A stretch of 64,000 bases of DNA from Persicaria tinctoria. Taxonomy: Eukaryota; Streptophyta; Magnoliopsida; Caryophyllales; Polygonaceae. Below are positions 1-11,970 of the stretch, in pieces (position 1 is the stretch's first letter; each line of letters opens with the position of its first letter). The stretch is taken from the NCBI GenBank assembly GCA_037127255.1, contig JBANSL010000013.1:82156188-82220187 (forward strand), read 5' to 3'. Below the pieces are notes generated by a model. That model was not told where the DNA came from. It ran no database searches and was given only the letters and a program-made list of their open reading frames with translations. The translations under genes and the position numbers were made by a program.

Positions 1-37
1 AGACAAACGACTTTTAATGTGGAACGGAGGGAGTGTA
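1..37. repeat. right end of a Stowaway-like MITE, cut by the window edge
   Basis: The window opens with an end reading GGAACGGAGGGAGT followed by GTA, the same terminal motif as the two complete TA-flanked MITEs at 4103-9025 and 16303-16556. The left arm lies outside the window. Confidence 0.5.
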
Positions 38-918
38 TATGATTGGGGTATTATATAAGATATAATATATTGGCTTTTTACTTGTTAGTGTATTTCTTTT
101 ATGAAAAATATGACTAATATATGAACTTATGTTCCAATCTCATTTGATGAAGTCTTGAATTAGTAATGATAATCAAACTAAGTTGGTTGGAAGTGGATTC
201 GTGTATTATTTGTGAGTTGTTGGGTGTCCCAACTACCAAAGTCTTTACCCATTTTGCTTCTATACTCCTAATTGAATCCTAGTCCATGTTTCTTGAAATA
301 AAGAAAGAATAAAAGTCAAGTTATTTACAAATTAACTATATCTAAGCTTAATACTTAGGGAAACTATTTAAATATAGTGAGTAATTATTTGAAACTATAT
401 AATGTTTAAATTATAAGTTCAAAAAGCGAGCTGATTGTGTAGTTTTGTGCCAAATACTGCCTTAAACTTTGACAAACAAAGAATCGACCATAGATATACT
501 TAATAAGCTCCATCGACCCTCAATGAAAACTCGAAAGGGCGGCTGATTGACAAATGAACTAACAATCACGATACAACATAGAAAATTAGATATAACGCAA
601 ATAAAACAAGGAAAAATAACACAACACTCGACAAATAACAATAAAATCGCTAATCGATGTGGAAGTCGAGGAAGATCCAACGAAGACTGTGAATGTTGAA
701 AATGTGGCCAAGTGTAAGGACTTACACCGTGTCTCAATGTTAGAGAGATGGATAACAGTAACCCAACATCGAAAAGAACGACTCTTAAAAAAGTGCGGAT
801 CAGGCTAAGCGATGTTCTCCTCACCTAAATTAACCATAAACAACACTTTCAAGATATTGGTATAAGTAATGTTTTGGTGCGATGAAGAAACATATGATAG
901 GAAGGGGCGCCGAATGAA
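38..918. other. intergenic, AT-rich, no supported gene
   Basis: AT-rich spacer upstream of the STR8-like gene. A 120-codon open frame on the minus strand (462-824) has no recognisable domain and no clear splice context, so I do not call it. The last part must hold the promoter and 5' UTR of the gene starting at 919, but I see no unambiguous TATA box. Confidence 0.5.
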
Positions 919-3904
919 ATGCAATCCCCACCGTTGATGAGATGCTGCTCCCGAACATCCCCCTTCTTCACCTTAGCCGCCCTGAGGATGCTCTCCCACC
1001 CCCACCCCTCTCCGATCCCCAAACCCAACCCCTCCGCCATTAAACCCTCCTCCCAAGCTCTCAAACCCTCGCCTGCACCCCTCCCTCTCTCCGCCTCTCC
1101 CTCCTTCCACGCCGCCTCAATTGCCAGGCGCTTCTCCATGCCGCCCTCCGCCGTTTCGGTTTCCGATTCCCCGGATTTGGACCCGAGTTCGCTCCTCGTC
1201 GTCTCCTTCTACAAGTTTGCCGATTTTCCTGACCACGCTGACCTCCGAAAGCCGCTCAAGGATCTTTGCGAGGAACTGGTATCTTTAATTCGCATCTTTC
1301 CCAGTGTTTTTTTGTTGTTGAGATTTTGCTCAATTTCCTAGTTCTGGCGTGAATTTGCTTCCTATTTGCTATTACATTGCTCTAAATATAGGAATTTGGT
1401 TCGTATGAGATTGACCTAACTTCTATATAATAGAATAGTTTAATAGAAAGCGGAAACGGAGGCCATTAGATCTGGCATTGATCAAAAGCTTTGAATCAGA
1501 GGACATCTAATAGAAGCTGATGATATGTTGGAGTCGGTTGGACGATTGACCTTCCCTCTTTTGATACCTCTTGATCCCAAAAACTGAAACTTTTTTTAAT
1601 AGAGTTCAAAGCTAGTTCTTCATCAATTTGCTTGCTATTTCTTGTTGTCTTGCTCCAAATTAGGAGAAAGTGGTGGAAATTGATTGTTTTGGGTAAGAAA
1701 TTGACTAACTTCTATAATGGATGAACGGTGGTGTGTGGAATTTTTAATTGAAATTTCTTTCTTTGAAAGGGATGCCATTACCAGGAGGCTTGGTATTGAT
1801 CAAAATGTTTGTCAATGGATATCTACTAGAACTATTATTTATTGTTAACAATTGATGCCTTTTTCCACCTTCCTTCGTGATGATTATTTTAGAGTTCTGA
1901 GCTAATTTAATTAGTGTTCCTACTAGACTGAAATATGAAGGTCTGTTTTAGGATGGAAATATCTAGGCCTCTTCAAATACATTTTAGAAAGAATTTTAGT
2001 AAGAGGGCAGATGATTATAACGGGTAAAGAGGGTACAGTCCTTACTGACAGCAAATGACTCTTTCCATACCACTCCTGAACTATATATAATTTCAATTTG
2101 TGATGGGAATTTTTCTTCTGAGATTTCTCTGCAAGTTCTAGGCCCAGATGATTTCATCATATTGTTGGGTTGCTTTGCAAACTCCATATGCTTACTTGAT
2201 GACGAGTCCTCACCAGCCTGATATTGTTCAGCGTGTTTCAGGTGGTATCATTCTTGCGCCTGAAGGAATAAATGGTAGCATTTGTGGTACACGTGAATCA
2301 GTAGAAAAGGTCCTTCAGTTTATCCAATCTGACAATCGTCTGAGGGGTCTGAGGCAGATTGAATCACCTGTGACTCCCGAAGATGAAGCTATTCACCATG
2401 GCCACACTAGCAGTTCACCTGTTGGGGCTGGGGAAGATGCACCATTTAGGTGGGATCATGTCAGGGTCAAGCTAAAGCAGGAGGTATGTGTATTTATATC
2501 ATTAAGCTGGTGCAGTTAGTTACCTTATGAATACAAGTATTATGCTTTTTTGAGTTTTTTCATCAGCTGACAAAGTTCCATTTTTTTACAGATTGTGTCT
2601 CTTGGAATGCCTAGTGTTAACCCTACAGAGAAAGTTGGAGAGTATGTGAGTCCAAGAGAGTGGAATGAACTGATCAGTGATCCAAATACGGTGAGAATTA
2701 TGCAATAATTGGTTAATTAGATGTGACACTTCGAACTTCATGAATGAGTCTATGATAATGGTTGATGCTGTAATTGGTTATATTTTCTTCCGTCTTTATT
2801 GCTTTATGAACGATGGTTCATTGCAGGGGACAGTTGTATCTTGAACCTTTGCTTCATTCTTTTGCATTTAGGTCGTGGTTGATGTACGCAATAGCTATGA
2901 AATCAGAATAGGCAAGTTCAAACGAGCAGTTGATCCAAAGACCAAAGCATTTCGTGAGTTCCCTACCTGGGTAGAGAGTGAGTTGATTTCCAAACCAGAA
3001 GACCAACATTCTAGGAATTGTGATTCAACTGGAACTCCAGGAGAAAATATGGATGACAAGGGACATAAATCGCCGCCCCGAGTTGCCATGTATTGTACCG
3101 GAGGAATAAGATGCGAGAAAGCTTCAAGTTATCTCTTGAGCAAAGGATTTAAAGAGGTAGGGTGGTAACTCATTTCAAGTAGAACAACCCTTGCATTTAA
3201 TAATCCTTCTCCTATAGTTGCAGAGAACTTTCATGCATACTCTAACCAACACTCGTGATCCATGATTGTATCTTCTACAAATGTTTGCACTGTGATATAG
3301 GGAGAAGTTTTCATAGTATATGTTTCTTTGGACATGTGAGAAGTTTGTAGGATTGGGTCATCGCACATGAATGCATCATTAGCTTATTTATGATTTATGA
3401 ATAAATTGAAATTAGCTTGACCCTATCTCACTGCAATGGATCATGATTTTATAGAGATGCATGTATGGCCATCTTATCTTGGCATTTCAATCACCGGAAC
3501 AACTACAAAGGAATTCTTTCAACATTCAACTCATTCTCTTCTAACTGCAAGCATTTTTTTTATAGGTCTATCACTTGCAAGGTGGGATCCTAAAATACCT
3601 GGAGGAGATCCCGGAATCCGAGAGTCTATGGGAAGGCGAATGCTTTGTGTTCGACAAGCGAGTCTCTGTCGAGCATGGACTGGTTCCAGGATCTCACAAG
3701 CTGTGCTATGGCTGCAAGCAGCCAGTGAGCGACGAGGATATGGAATCCCCATTGTGGGAGTATGCTGTCACATGTCCATACTGTTTCTCGTCAAAATCCG
3801 AAGACGAGAAAGAGAGGGCACGAGCCCGCCAGAGACAGTTTGAGACGTGGGGCATCATTGGGGGACCAGACAAGGGCCGTCGTCCTGCTCAACAAAACAG
3901 ATGA
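919..3904 (+). CDS. STR8: chloroplast rhodanese-like/TrhO-type protein (STR8-like), 5 exons
   Basis: Exons 919-1278, 2232-2483, 2592-2690, 2872-3156 and 3566-3904 join in phase 0 through GT-AG introns into about 444 codons, close to the length I recall for Arabidopsis STR8. The first ~80 residues are rich in Ser, Pro and Ala like a chloroplast transit peptide. Then come the TrhO N-terminal part ([31 protein letters not shown]), a rhodanese domain ([10 protein letters not shown]) with the Cys loop [15 protein letters not shown], and a C-terminal CYGC...CPYC pair likely to bind zinc. The bacterial family (TrhO/YceA) hydroxylates tRNA uridine-34; a matching role in plastid tRNA modification is inference. 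The start is the first ATG that opens the transit-peptide-like region. All motifs are intact. Confidence 0.88.
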
Positions 3905-4146
3905 TAGGAGATTTGGGGATTATGAGGGAGGTTGTATTATTGAGCTGTTCTTTATTTGCTACTAGTCCTTGGTAATGGTTTACCTCATTATTATAGTTTG
4001 TGTCCCTGGAGTTGTACTTGCTTTTTTGTTTTGTTTTGATACTAGAATGTAAACTACCTTGTGTATTTCTTAGAAAATTCTCTCTTTGCTCATTGATTTG
4101 TACTCCATCTGTTCCAAAATAAGTTTCGTTTGTCTTTTAATGCACG

Positions 4147-5162
4147 TGATACGGGGTTAGCCGTGTGATGGTCCGATCTTCGACAACAAGCAAGAAACTT
4201 CAAGAACTGAACAAGAAACGCAAGAACTTAATCAAGATCGATCAAGAACTACAAGGACGCAGCAAGAACTAACAAGAAAGATGCAAGATTTATGCAAGAC
4301 TCAACAAGATCTCCAAGAACTCGTCCAAGAAGATCAAGAACGCAGCAAGAAACAAAAGAAACGACACAAGAACAAAAGCAGACTCGACAATATGAATAAA
4401 GACTCGATAAAGATAGAAAGACACGACCTGATAAGGACTGAAACGGTCTGTATAGAACAAGATAGAGACCCCAGACTTCCGTAGAAGGTAGGAACCAATA
4501 TCAATGACTACACAACCCGCCTCTGCAACCCTACACAATCAAGCGGACAACTTGAAGGCACAAGGAGGGGGTTTGTGGATACTCGGATCACCAAGTCTTG
4601 CGAAGTTGATGAACGGCAAAGCAAACCAAGCTGAGATGATATCAATTCGAAGGCGAATGAGCACTGCTCTAATTCGGCCAACAGCTCTCAAGGACACACA
4701 CAATTTTGAGAAGTAAAAGTTCTATTATGAATGTTCCAAGTTGTTTACAAGGAGAATCGAAAATATATAGATGACTAAGGCCTGATGGCCGGCTTTCCTA
4801 GATAGAATAAGATAGACTAATTGCTTAATGGACTTAATAAAATAAACCTAAAGACATAAGTAAATAAGGTCTTTAAAAATAATAACTAGAAAAAGCCCAA
4901 TTCAGCCCAATAGAAGTCTTAAGCTGAAAATGGGTTCAAATATCGGCCTAAGCTGATCTAAGATGGCTCGACCTCCATTTGTACTCCAATGCACATGTAT
5001 GTCTTCAATGTTGGCTCGGGGAGTTGAACCTTGCTCGAGAACAAAGCATGACTCACAAAGTTGAATGAGTCTCTTTGAAGCTTCTTAGCTCTAGCTCGAG
5101 TCATTGGTCCTTCTCCAAGAATGATGGGTGTGTCTGGAGCCGTAGAAGATGGTCCCGCATCA
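4147..5162 (-). repeat. 3' LTR of the gypsy element
   Basis: Counterpart of 7813-8828. Its first ~205 bp in minus orientation encode the last residues of the integrase frame, which stops at 4958; the remainder is A-rich with many CAAGAAC-like short repeats. Confidence 0.85.
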
Positions 5163-7147
5163 ACCTCCCCTTCTTGAAAAGGATTCGACCACGAATCCAA
5201 GTCTTCATCCACAGCGAAGTAAGGGATTAGATCCGCGGCGTTGAATGTAGCGCTCACGCCCATGTCTCCAGGAAGCTCCAATTGGTAGGCATTGTCGCCC
5301 ACTCCCCTCTTGATCCGAAATGGCCCATCACCTCGTGGTGAGAGCTTGTTCTTCCGTGCTTCTGGAAACCGCTCCTTCCGTAAGTGCACCCATACAAGAT
5401 CTCCAGGCTGAAATGTGACCAAGCGACGTCCCTTGTTGGCATTGTATTCAGCCTTTAGCTTCAGCTTCTCACGAGTTCGTTCATGCAACTCCTTAATGAA
5501 CTCGACGTGCTTACCTGCCTCAAATGATTCTTTGTCTCTCATAGGATATGGAGTAAGATCAAAAGGGGTTAGTGGATTAACACCATACACACATTCAAAT
5601 GGGGTGAGTTTAGTAGCCGAATGCATGGTTCTGTTATATGCAAATTCCACATGAGGCAAGGTTTCTTCCCAAAGTTTTAAATTCTTCCTAATTATGGCTC
5701 TTAGGACAGTAGCAAGTGTTCTATTAGTCACCTCAGTTTGGCCACCAGTTTGAGGGTGGCTAGAAGTAGAGAATAGTAATCTAGTTCCCAATTTATTCCA
5801 TAATGTACGCCAAAAATGACTTAAGAATTTCACATCCCTATCACTAACAATGGTTTTAGGCACGCCATGCAACCTAACTACTTCTCTAAATAATAGATTA
5901 GCAACATTGGTAGCATCATCAGTTTTGTGGCATGCAATAAAGTGAACCATTTTAGAGAATCTATCCACTACCACAAATATAGAATCCCTCCCCTTCTTAG
6001 TTTTAGGCAACCCAACTATGAAATCCATGGATATGTCTTCCCAAGGGGCTGATGGGGTCGACATTGGTGTATAAAGGCCATGGGGCATAAGCTTAGCTTT
6101 GGCTTTTATGCAATCTATGCATCTTTTAAGGCAATGTTCTACATCCCTAAGCATATGTGGCCAATAAAAATGTGATTTTAAAGTGTGATAAGTCTTATCT
6201 CTACCAAAATGTCCCATTAAACCACCACTATGTGCTTCACTAACAAGTAATAAACGTAGAGAACATCTAGGAATGCACACTTGATATTTTCGAAATAAGA
6301 ATCCTTCATGTATATAAAAGCTATCATTTGGACCCTTTTCTAAGCATTTTCGAAAGACCTCTCCAAAATCCAAATCAGGTTCATACAATTCCTTTATGTA
6401 AACAAAGCCTAAGACTCTAGAATCCAAAGTGGTTAAAAGAACATGTCTCCTAGCTAAAACATGAGATTCAAAATCAGCTCATAGGACATGTCTTCTAGAT
6501 AATGCATCAACAACCACATTGTCTTTGCCTTTCTTATACTTAATCACATAAGGAAATGTTTCAATGAACTCCATCCATCTACCATGTCTCCTATCAAGTT
6601 TATCTTGGCTTTTAAAATGTTTCAAGGATTCATGATCAGTCCTAAGAATAAACTCGCTAGGCCATAGATAGTGAGACCATGTCTTGAGCACTCTATATAA
6701 AGCATATAATTCCTTATCATAGGTAAAGTAATTAAGACAAGCACCTTTAAGTTTCTCATAAAAGAAGGCTATAGGCTTACCTCCCTGCATAAGGACTCCA
6801 CCAATTCCAATTTCGCTAGCGTCGCACTCTACCTCAAAGGGCTGAGAGAAATCCGGCAAGGCTAGTAGAGGTGCGTGTGTGAGCTTGTCCTTGAGCATGT
6901 TGAATGGCTCCTCCTGAGCTGCTCCCCATGTGAACTCACTCCTCTTCTTTGTGAGTTCGGTTAGAGGTGCTGAGATTGTGCTAAAGTCGCGCACAAATCG
7001 TCGGTAGAAGCTCGCAAGTCCTTGGAAGTTGCGTACATGTCCTATGTTGGTGGGGGTCGGCCAATCTTGAATGGCTTTTATCTTCGCCTCATCAACACGC
7101 AGTTCATTTGAGCTTACTACAAAACCAAGAAAAGCCCTACCCTGCAA
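4958..7147 (-). pseudogene. pol: gypsy pol remnant: RT C-terminus, RNase H, integrase
   Basis: Read on the minus strand from 7147. It begins in the RT thumb region ([19 protein letters not shown]), then RNase H ([42 protein letters not shown]), then an in-frame TGA at 6479-6481. It resumes to 4958 with the integrase zinc finger (HSGGLMGHFG...CIDC), the DDE core (DISMDFIVGLP, SDRDVKFLSHFW, GQTEVTNRTL) and the C-terminal PGDLVWVHLRKERFPEARKN region. The frame continues through the purine tract and about 200 bp into the 3' LTR. The RT catalytic site, protease and gag are absent. The single stop plus deletion make it non-autonomous. Confidence 0.9.
5163..5173 (-). other. polypurine tract, inside the integrase frame
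   Basis: In minus orientation GAAGGGGAGGT directly precedes the 3' LTR start TGATGCGGGACC. It is also coding (EGEVDAGPS), so reading frame and plus-strand primer overlap. Confidence 0.75.
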
Positions 7148-7797
7148 CTACCCATCCTCCTAGGTCCAAGATAAATCTTTTTTTTTTTTTTTGATTTTTC
7201 GAAACTAATTTTTTTATATATAAACTAATGCAAGAAAGACTCTTAAACAACCTAAAGGACTCGAAAATCTGATGGGAGGTGATAAAAGATAAAAATTTCA
7301 GCCCTAAGATAAATAAATAGACAACCTTTTAGGTAAATTAAATAGGAAAGTGGATATATCTTTAGCCTTTTTAGGTAGTTGATAAATATAATGGAGTTTA
7401 AATCTAACAACTTAATAAAATATGATTTTTAGGCAATGGATAAAAGATAAATCAAAATTCCCAAAGATAGGACAATGGATAGAAAAGATAACAAACTAGG
7501 GTTTTCTTGTGTGTGAGTATGGGTTGTCGACCAAGCTTTTGCTCGACTATGGGGACAGATTCTGCCGTCGGCTATGGGTGATCACAAAGGAATGTGCGCG
7601 CCACTATGTTCGACTCCACGGTCTCGGCTAGGCTTTGTGTTTAGGCTATGCAACCACAAACAATCACAAACTCAAGATTAGTGCAAGAATCAATAAAGAA
7701 TTGCAAGAAGTAAATAACCAAAACAAGAACTGACTCTATTTTTGTGCTTTTGTGTTTAGGAAAAGAAAAAGACTCAATCTTGATGTCGGAAACCAAA
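7148..7797 (-). other. gypsy leader region fused to RT by an internal deletion
   Basis: Non-coding, T- and A-rich DNA between the primer site and the first recognisable RT codons. gag, protease and the catalytic YxDD part of RT should lie here but are absent. The junction is near 7147-7165, where coding sequence stops abruptly before a run of T's. Confidence 0.6.
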
Positions 7798-7809
7798 GCT
7801 CCGATACCA
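7798..7809 (-). other. primer-binding site, initiator tRNA-Met type
   Basis: In minus orientation, three bases inside the 5' LTR, the sequence TGGTATCGGAGC differs by one base from the usual plant initiator-Met primer site TGGTATCAGAGC. Confidence 0.8.
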
Positions 7810-7812
7810 ATT

Positions 7813-8828
7813 TGATACGGGGTTAGCCGTGGGATGGTCCGATCTTCGACAACAAGCAAGAAACTAAAGAAATAAGCAAGAACTGAACAAGAACTAAAGA
7901 AACGCAGCAAGAAACAATCAAGAAGACGCAAGAACTCAATCAAGACGATCAAGATCTTCCAAGAACGCATCAAGACTCGAAAGAAATAAACAAGAATTGA
8001 AAGACACGACCTGATATGGACTGAGTCGATCTATATAGAACAAGATAGAGACCCCAGACTTCCGTAGAAGGTAGGAACCAATACCAATGACTATATAACC
8101 CGCCTCTACAACCCTACACAATCAAGCGGACAACTTGGAGGCACAAGGAGGGGGCTTGTGGATACTCGGATCACCAAGTCTTGCGAAGTTGATGAACGGC
8201 AAAGCAAACCAAGCTAGATCAATACCAATAGTTGCAATTGAAGAGCACAACTCTATTCAATCGACAAACACTCATTGTGTTTCACACAAAAAAGAGAGCT
8301 TTTTCTATCAAATTCAACGTGAATGTTTAACATAGGGGTGTCGGCAATATATAGCTTACAAGGGCTGATTTAGCCGAAAATAATAATAAAATAAATAACT
8401 AATTAAAACACCTAAAACATAAGTAAATAAGGTCTCTAAAAATAACACATAGAAAAGCCCAAATTCGGCCCAATAAGATGTTCCAACACTTATTCCCGTC
8501 AAAACAGTGACAACTTTGCAAAGATGGTGATTTTCGGCCAATCTCTATGTCGAATCTGGAAAAACCTTCAACAGAAAAGTTGTAGATCTCTTCGTCCTAG
8601 TTCCGACAAGGTATGACACGCCTCAATCCGATAAATATTGAATCCGTACGACCCATTTTACAAAGACATCAAAAAGCTGTCAAAATTCTGAACGAGAGTC
8701 TAAAACGTCATTTGCACCTTTGGATCTTCTCCCATGGCGGAACCTTTTTCTTCCTTTTGAGGATGACAACATTCTCACGAGCTCGAATCATAGGTGTGTC
8801 CGGAGGTGGCTTGGATGGTCCCGCATCA
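7813..8828 (-). repeat. 5' LTR of the gypsy element
   Basis: Direct repeat of 4147-5162. The best-conserved block is about 8050-8210, including the GACAACTTGGAGGCACAAGG region. In minus orientation it starts TGATGCGGGACCATCC at 8828 and ends CCGTATCA at 7813. Confidence 0.85.
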
Positions 8829-9027
8829 GCACGTTTTTCAATGAGTTAAAAATTTTATAAAATATTATTATTTTAGTTAAATTTTTTATACGATTTTATA
8901 CTTATTAGTAATAACTATGAAATTATATAAAAAATTTGATTAAAAAAATAATATTTTATAGAGTTTTTAACACCTTAAAAAACGTGTCGAAAAGATACGT
9001 GACATTTATTTTGGAACGGAGGGAGTA

Positions 9028-9516
9028 GTTCTTAGGCGAATGAATTAGTCATTAGATCTGGAATAATTACAACGTGTTTATCGATCAACATCGTGTTATA
9101 GGCTCACAACATTCTCCCATGCTGCAACTCTTCTTTTTCATCATTTCCCATTTATCTTCAATCTCATTTCTATGTTATGATGAAAAGGCCTCTTACATCA
9201 TTGGTTGTGTCTATTGGATGCCACCGATGCTAGATGGGCTATTTCAGTACCTATCAGTAAGTTAATGATCGACAGGCATTAATAAAAAAATTCAATACTT
9301 TTTCAGCAACAATGTAACTCAACTCACCTACACATCAACCAGAATCAACCCACCTCTCATCAATCAGTAACCACAAACAAGCAATCAACCAGAATCAACC
9401 CACCTATCTTCAATCAACGTTTCAAACCTAAAAATAAAAACACGTTTCAGACAAACAAGCAATCAAGAAATACTCTTTTTTTATACCGCCTATACATCAA
9501 CAAGAATCAACCCAGA
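9028..9516. other. intergenic
   Basis: No gene seen. Stretch 9300-9510 has loosely repeated CAACCAGAATCAACCCACC motifs, twice nearly identical, so a small local duplication is likely. Confidence 0.45.
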
Positions 9517-10135
9517 ATCCAATTAACAATGGAATGTAATCCTCTTGGCCTGTTAAACCTTGAAATTGGTAATGGTTGTGGGAGCGCTAAAACAGATACC
9601 GCCCACCTTGATGACATCGTCCTCCTCATTGGCCGCCGACGAGACCAAAGTTTGCCCTTCAAGAATCTCCGTCATCGGATAGTGGCTGGGATAGCCACCC
9701 GGGTGAATTTAACTTTAACTTTCTTGGGGGGTTTTGATGCCGAGGGAGTACCTTCGTGGGTAGATTTAACTTTCTTCCTCGTCGCCACCGAGACGGATGC
9801 TTGCGTAGCGTCTGGACCCGTCGCCGCCAATGAACGGGAGATAGAGGGACCCATTGCGGTCGTCGCCGCCGCTGATTCCGAAGAGGCCAGAAATTGCTTA
9901 ACTGAATTTCGACCGGCCACGGCCAGAGCTATTGCTTCCGAGGCATCGCCGAGTCGTTGCGCTGAGTCTGAAGGGTGTACTGGGTGACGCATCGCCGACG
10001 CCGGCCACCCAACCGGGGGAAGGGGCTTCTCCTTCGAAGGTGAATCGCGGGCCATGAAGATGGTAGAAAGTGTATCGGAGAGTTTTCAGAATGAATGCAT
10101 ACTGTTTCTCGGGGAAATTTTTTGAAAATCTGATC
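9517..10135 (-). pseudogene. unknown gene, copy 1 of a tandem duplication, broken
   Basis: Minus-strand reading starts at ATG 10055 (MARDSPSKEKPLPP) and gives a low-complexity Ser/Ala/Thr/Lys-rich protein (GRNSVKQFLASSESAAATT, SKPPKKVKVKF). It ends at a TGA near 9672, while the homologous end (ICFSAPTTITNFKV) lies downstream in another frame; compared with copy 2 this looks like a frameshift. GC content is well above the surroundings. No domain is recognised. It could be a captured gene piece or a fast-evolving nuclear protein; I do not assign a function. Confidence 0.45.
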
Positions 10136-10850
10136 CAAAATCAACCTAACGATGGAATTTCATTCTTTTGACCGGTAAACATTGAAACCAGTAATGGTGG
10201 TAGGGGCATTAAAACAAATACTACCAACCTCATTGACATCGTCCTCCTCCGTCTTTTTCGTTTTGTCACCACCGGACTCCTTAATAGGGTTGTCCCCGGC
10301 CTCTTTCGGCTTGTTCAAATTGGTCGTCGACGTCGTCGGATTGTGGCTAAGATGGCCACCCGGTTGTGAGGGAGTACCTTTATTTGTGAATTTAACTCTC
10401 TTCCCAACCCTCGCTGCTGGTGTGAGGCACTCCAAGAACAACGTTGACAACGAGGGCCGTCGTCGAGATTGAAGAGGGCGTCGCCGTCACCTCTGAGAAC
10501 GAAGAAGTGGTATTTGTCGCCTCAAGAAAAATAAGAGGCTTTGGTAGCGTTTGGGTCCGTCGTCATCGTCTCTGCTGCCAAAACCAATGAACGGGAGACA
10601 ATGAGACCCGTTGTCGTCACCTCCGCCGCTGAGTCCGAAGAGGCAAGAAATCGTTGCACTGAGTTTCGATCGGCTTCCGTCGATTCCGAAGAGGCAAGAA
10701 AAGGATGTACTGAGTTTCGGTCGGAAAGAGGCATCGTCGGCCACCCATCAGGAGAGAGAAAGAGGATTCTTCTGGTTGGGCAGAAGAGAAGGAGAATCGC
10801 GTGCCATGACGGAAGAAAGTGTAAAAGAAATCAGAGAGGTTGTGTAAGAT
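10136..10850 (-). pseudogene. unknown gene, copy 2 of the tandem duplication, broken
   Basis: Same order of homologous blocks as copy 1: an ATG near 10807 with a MARDSP-like start, an NSVxxFLASSES block, a KKVK/VKFTNKGTPS block, and the end SICFNAPTTITGFNV at about 10190. The blocks fall in different frames (10522-10734, 10160-10450), so this copy is also disrupted. The FLASSES block is itself doubled here (VHPFLASSES, then VQRFLASSDS), an internal duplication absent from copy 1. Confidence 0.45.
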
Positions 10851-11096
10851 CGGAGCTCGAAAGTCAAGATCTAGACTACTCCCTCCCGAATTCAAATCAG
10901 AAACGGGTTCTCCCACCTTCCCTTGACCAATTTGAAGGTCAATCCTCTAAAGAATGAGAAAGTAGAGGTGGATGAAAAGGGTAATCTCTGTTGCAATCTC
11001 AAATTCAGAAATTCAACTGTTGTTAAGGTGAAGTTGAATCTTGTGTCCCCCTTTTACCACTAAACCCTATATGTTTTATGTTGATTTAGGGTCGAT

Positions 11097-11335
11097 TATG
11101 AACCCTGATGTGGGTATATAAGATGTCCCATTGAGAACCGACGTCTCGGCGACTCTGAACAATTGAGTTTCTCTTTACCTCTTAGGTTCAGAACGGGTAT
11201 ATCATTATCGAGAGGCCCGTCCCATCACTGATACCAATGTAATAGGTATACAAGTGGAATCTCGTTCCCGCCGCTAAAATCTAGTCATTAGGGATAGGGG
11301 CTCCCACTTATATACTCACATCGGGGTTCATGAAT
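11097..11335. repeat. imperfect inverted repeat
   Basis: ATGAACCCTGATGTGGGTATATAAG at 11097 pairs with the complement of the sequence around 11300-11335 (CTTATATACTCACATCGGGG). Both arms carry the ATGTGGGTATATAAG-type text often seen near ends of plant LTR or TRIM elements. The class is not resolved. Confidence 0.4.
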
Positions 11336-11965
11336 TATCAATGTGGGATATAAGACCATCCGCAACTATGGAGAAACCTGTTTCTTTTTTTTTTCCATAT
11401 TCTTATCACAACTTTACACCTCATTTATTTTTTTGTTTAAAATTATTTTCACTTTTTCTACCTATTTCTAAAAGGTTTCCGCTACAACCATGAGAAACCT
11501 CTTTTACCCCTTTTCAAATTTACCTTTTCTTTTCCTTTATATATATTTCCCTTTATTATATGTGTATCATCGTATATTATTGTCAATTATTTTTATTTAT
11601 AATTTTATAAATAAATAAAAATAGCACGTACTCGATATAAATATATTTTATTACATCTAAATTAAAATTAAAAAAGTTAGATACATTCGAGTGTCACTCC
11701 CTTGAACACCCGAAGAATGCTCAAAATGTTGTTGGTTTGGAAAAAAAAAAAAATTGTACAAATTGGTATTATGTGGGGTTCGGATGTTAGAGGATTGTTA
11801 AACATTTGTAAAATCACTTGAAATTGAGGATTTTTTAGAAGATTTGGATCAAAAAGGCATATTTGGAATGGGTGGATTATTTGGATTATTGTGATCCATA
11901 GTCAAGAAAATAGGTGCAACTACAATAGATCAAGATGTGGGTATATATGGAGTAAAATTGAGCTC

Positions 11966-11970
<5 letters not shown>

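Larger units (their letters stand above)
4147..8828 (-). mobile_element. internally deleted Ty3/gypsy LTR retrotransposon
   Basis: Two direct repeats, 4147-5162 and 7813-8828 (both 1016 bp but divergent, with many indels), bound the element. It is flanked by a 5-bp duplication GCACG (4142-4146 and 8829-8833). On the minus strand each LTR runs TGATGCGGGACC...CCGTATCA. The order in minus orientation is 5' LTR, tRNA-Met-type primer site, 0.66 kb of non-coding leader, C-terminal reverse transcriptase, RNase H, integrase, purine tract, 3' LTR. gag, protease and most of reverse transcriptase are missing, so it could only move with help. Integrase reading through the purine tract into the 3' LTR, and no separate chromodomain, resemble the centromeric CRM lineage; the lineage call is tentative. 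Confidence 0.9.
4103..9025. mobile_element. Stowaway-like MITE split by a gypsy insertion
   Basis: Left end CTCCATCTGTTCCAAAATAA at 4103 and right end TTATTTTGGAACGGAGGGAG ending at 9025 are near-perfect inverted repeats flanked by TA (4101-4102, 9026-9027). Removing the gypsy element (4147-8828) and one copy of its GCACG duplication leaves a MITE of about 240 bp. TA duplication plus CTCCCTCCGTTCC-type ends point to the mariner/Stowaway class. Confidence 0.8.

Noticed and set aside
462..824. 120-codon frame on the minus strand
   Set aside because: No domain, no splice context and composition typical of random AT-rich DNA.
5254..5654. Short frames inside the gypsy element in other frames
   Set aside because: Shadows of the pol frame.
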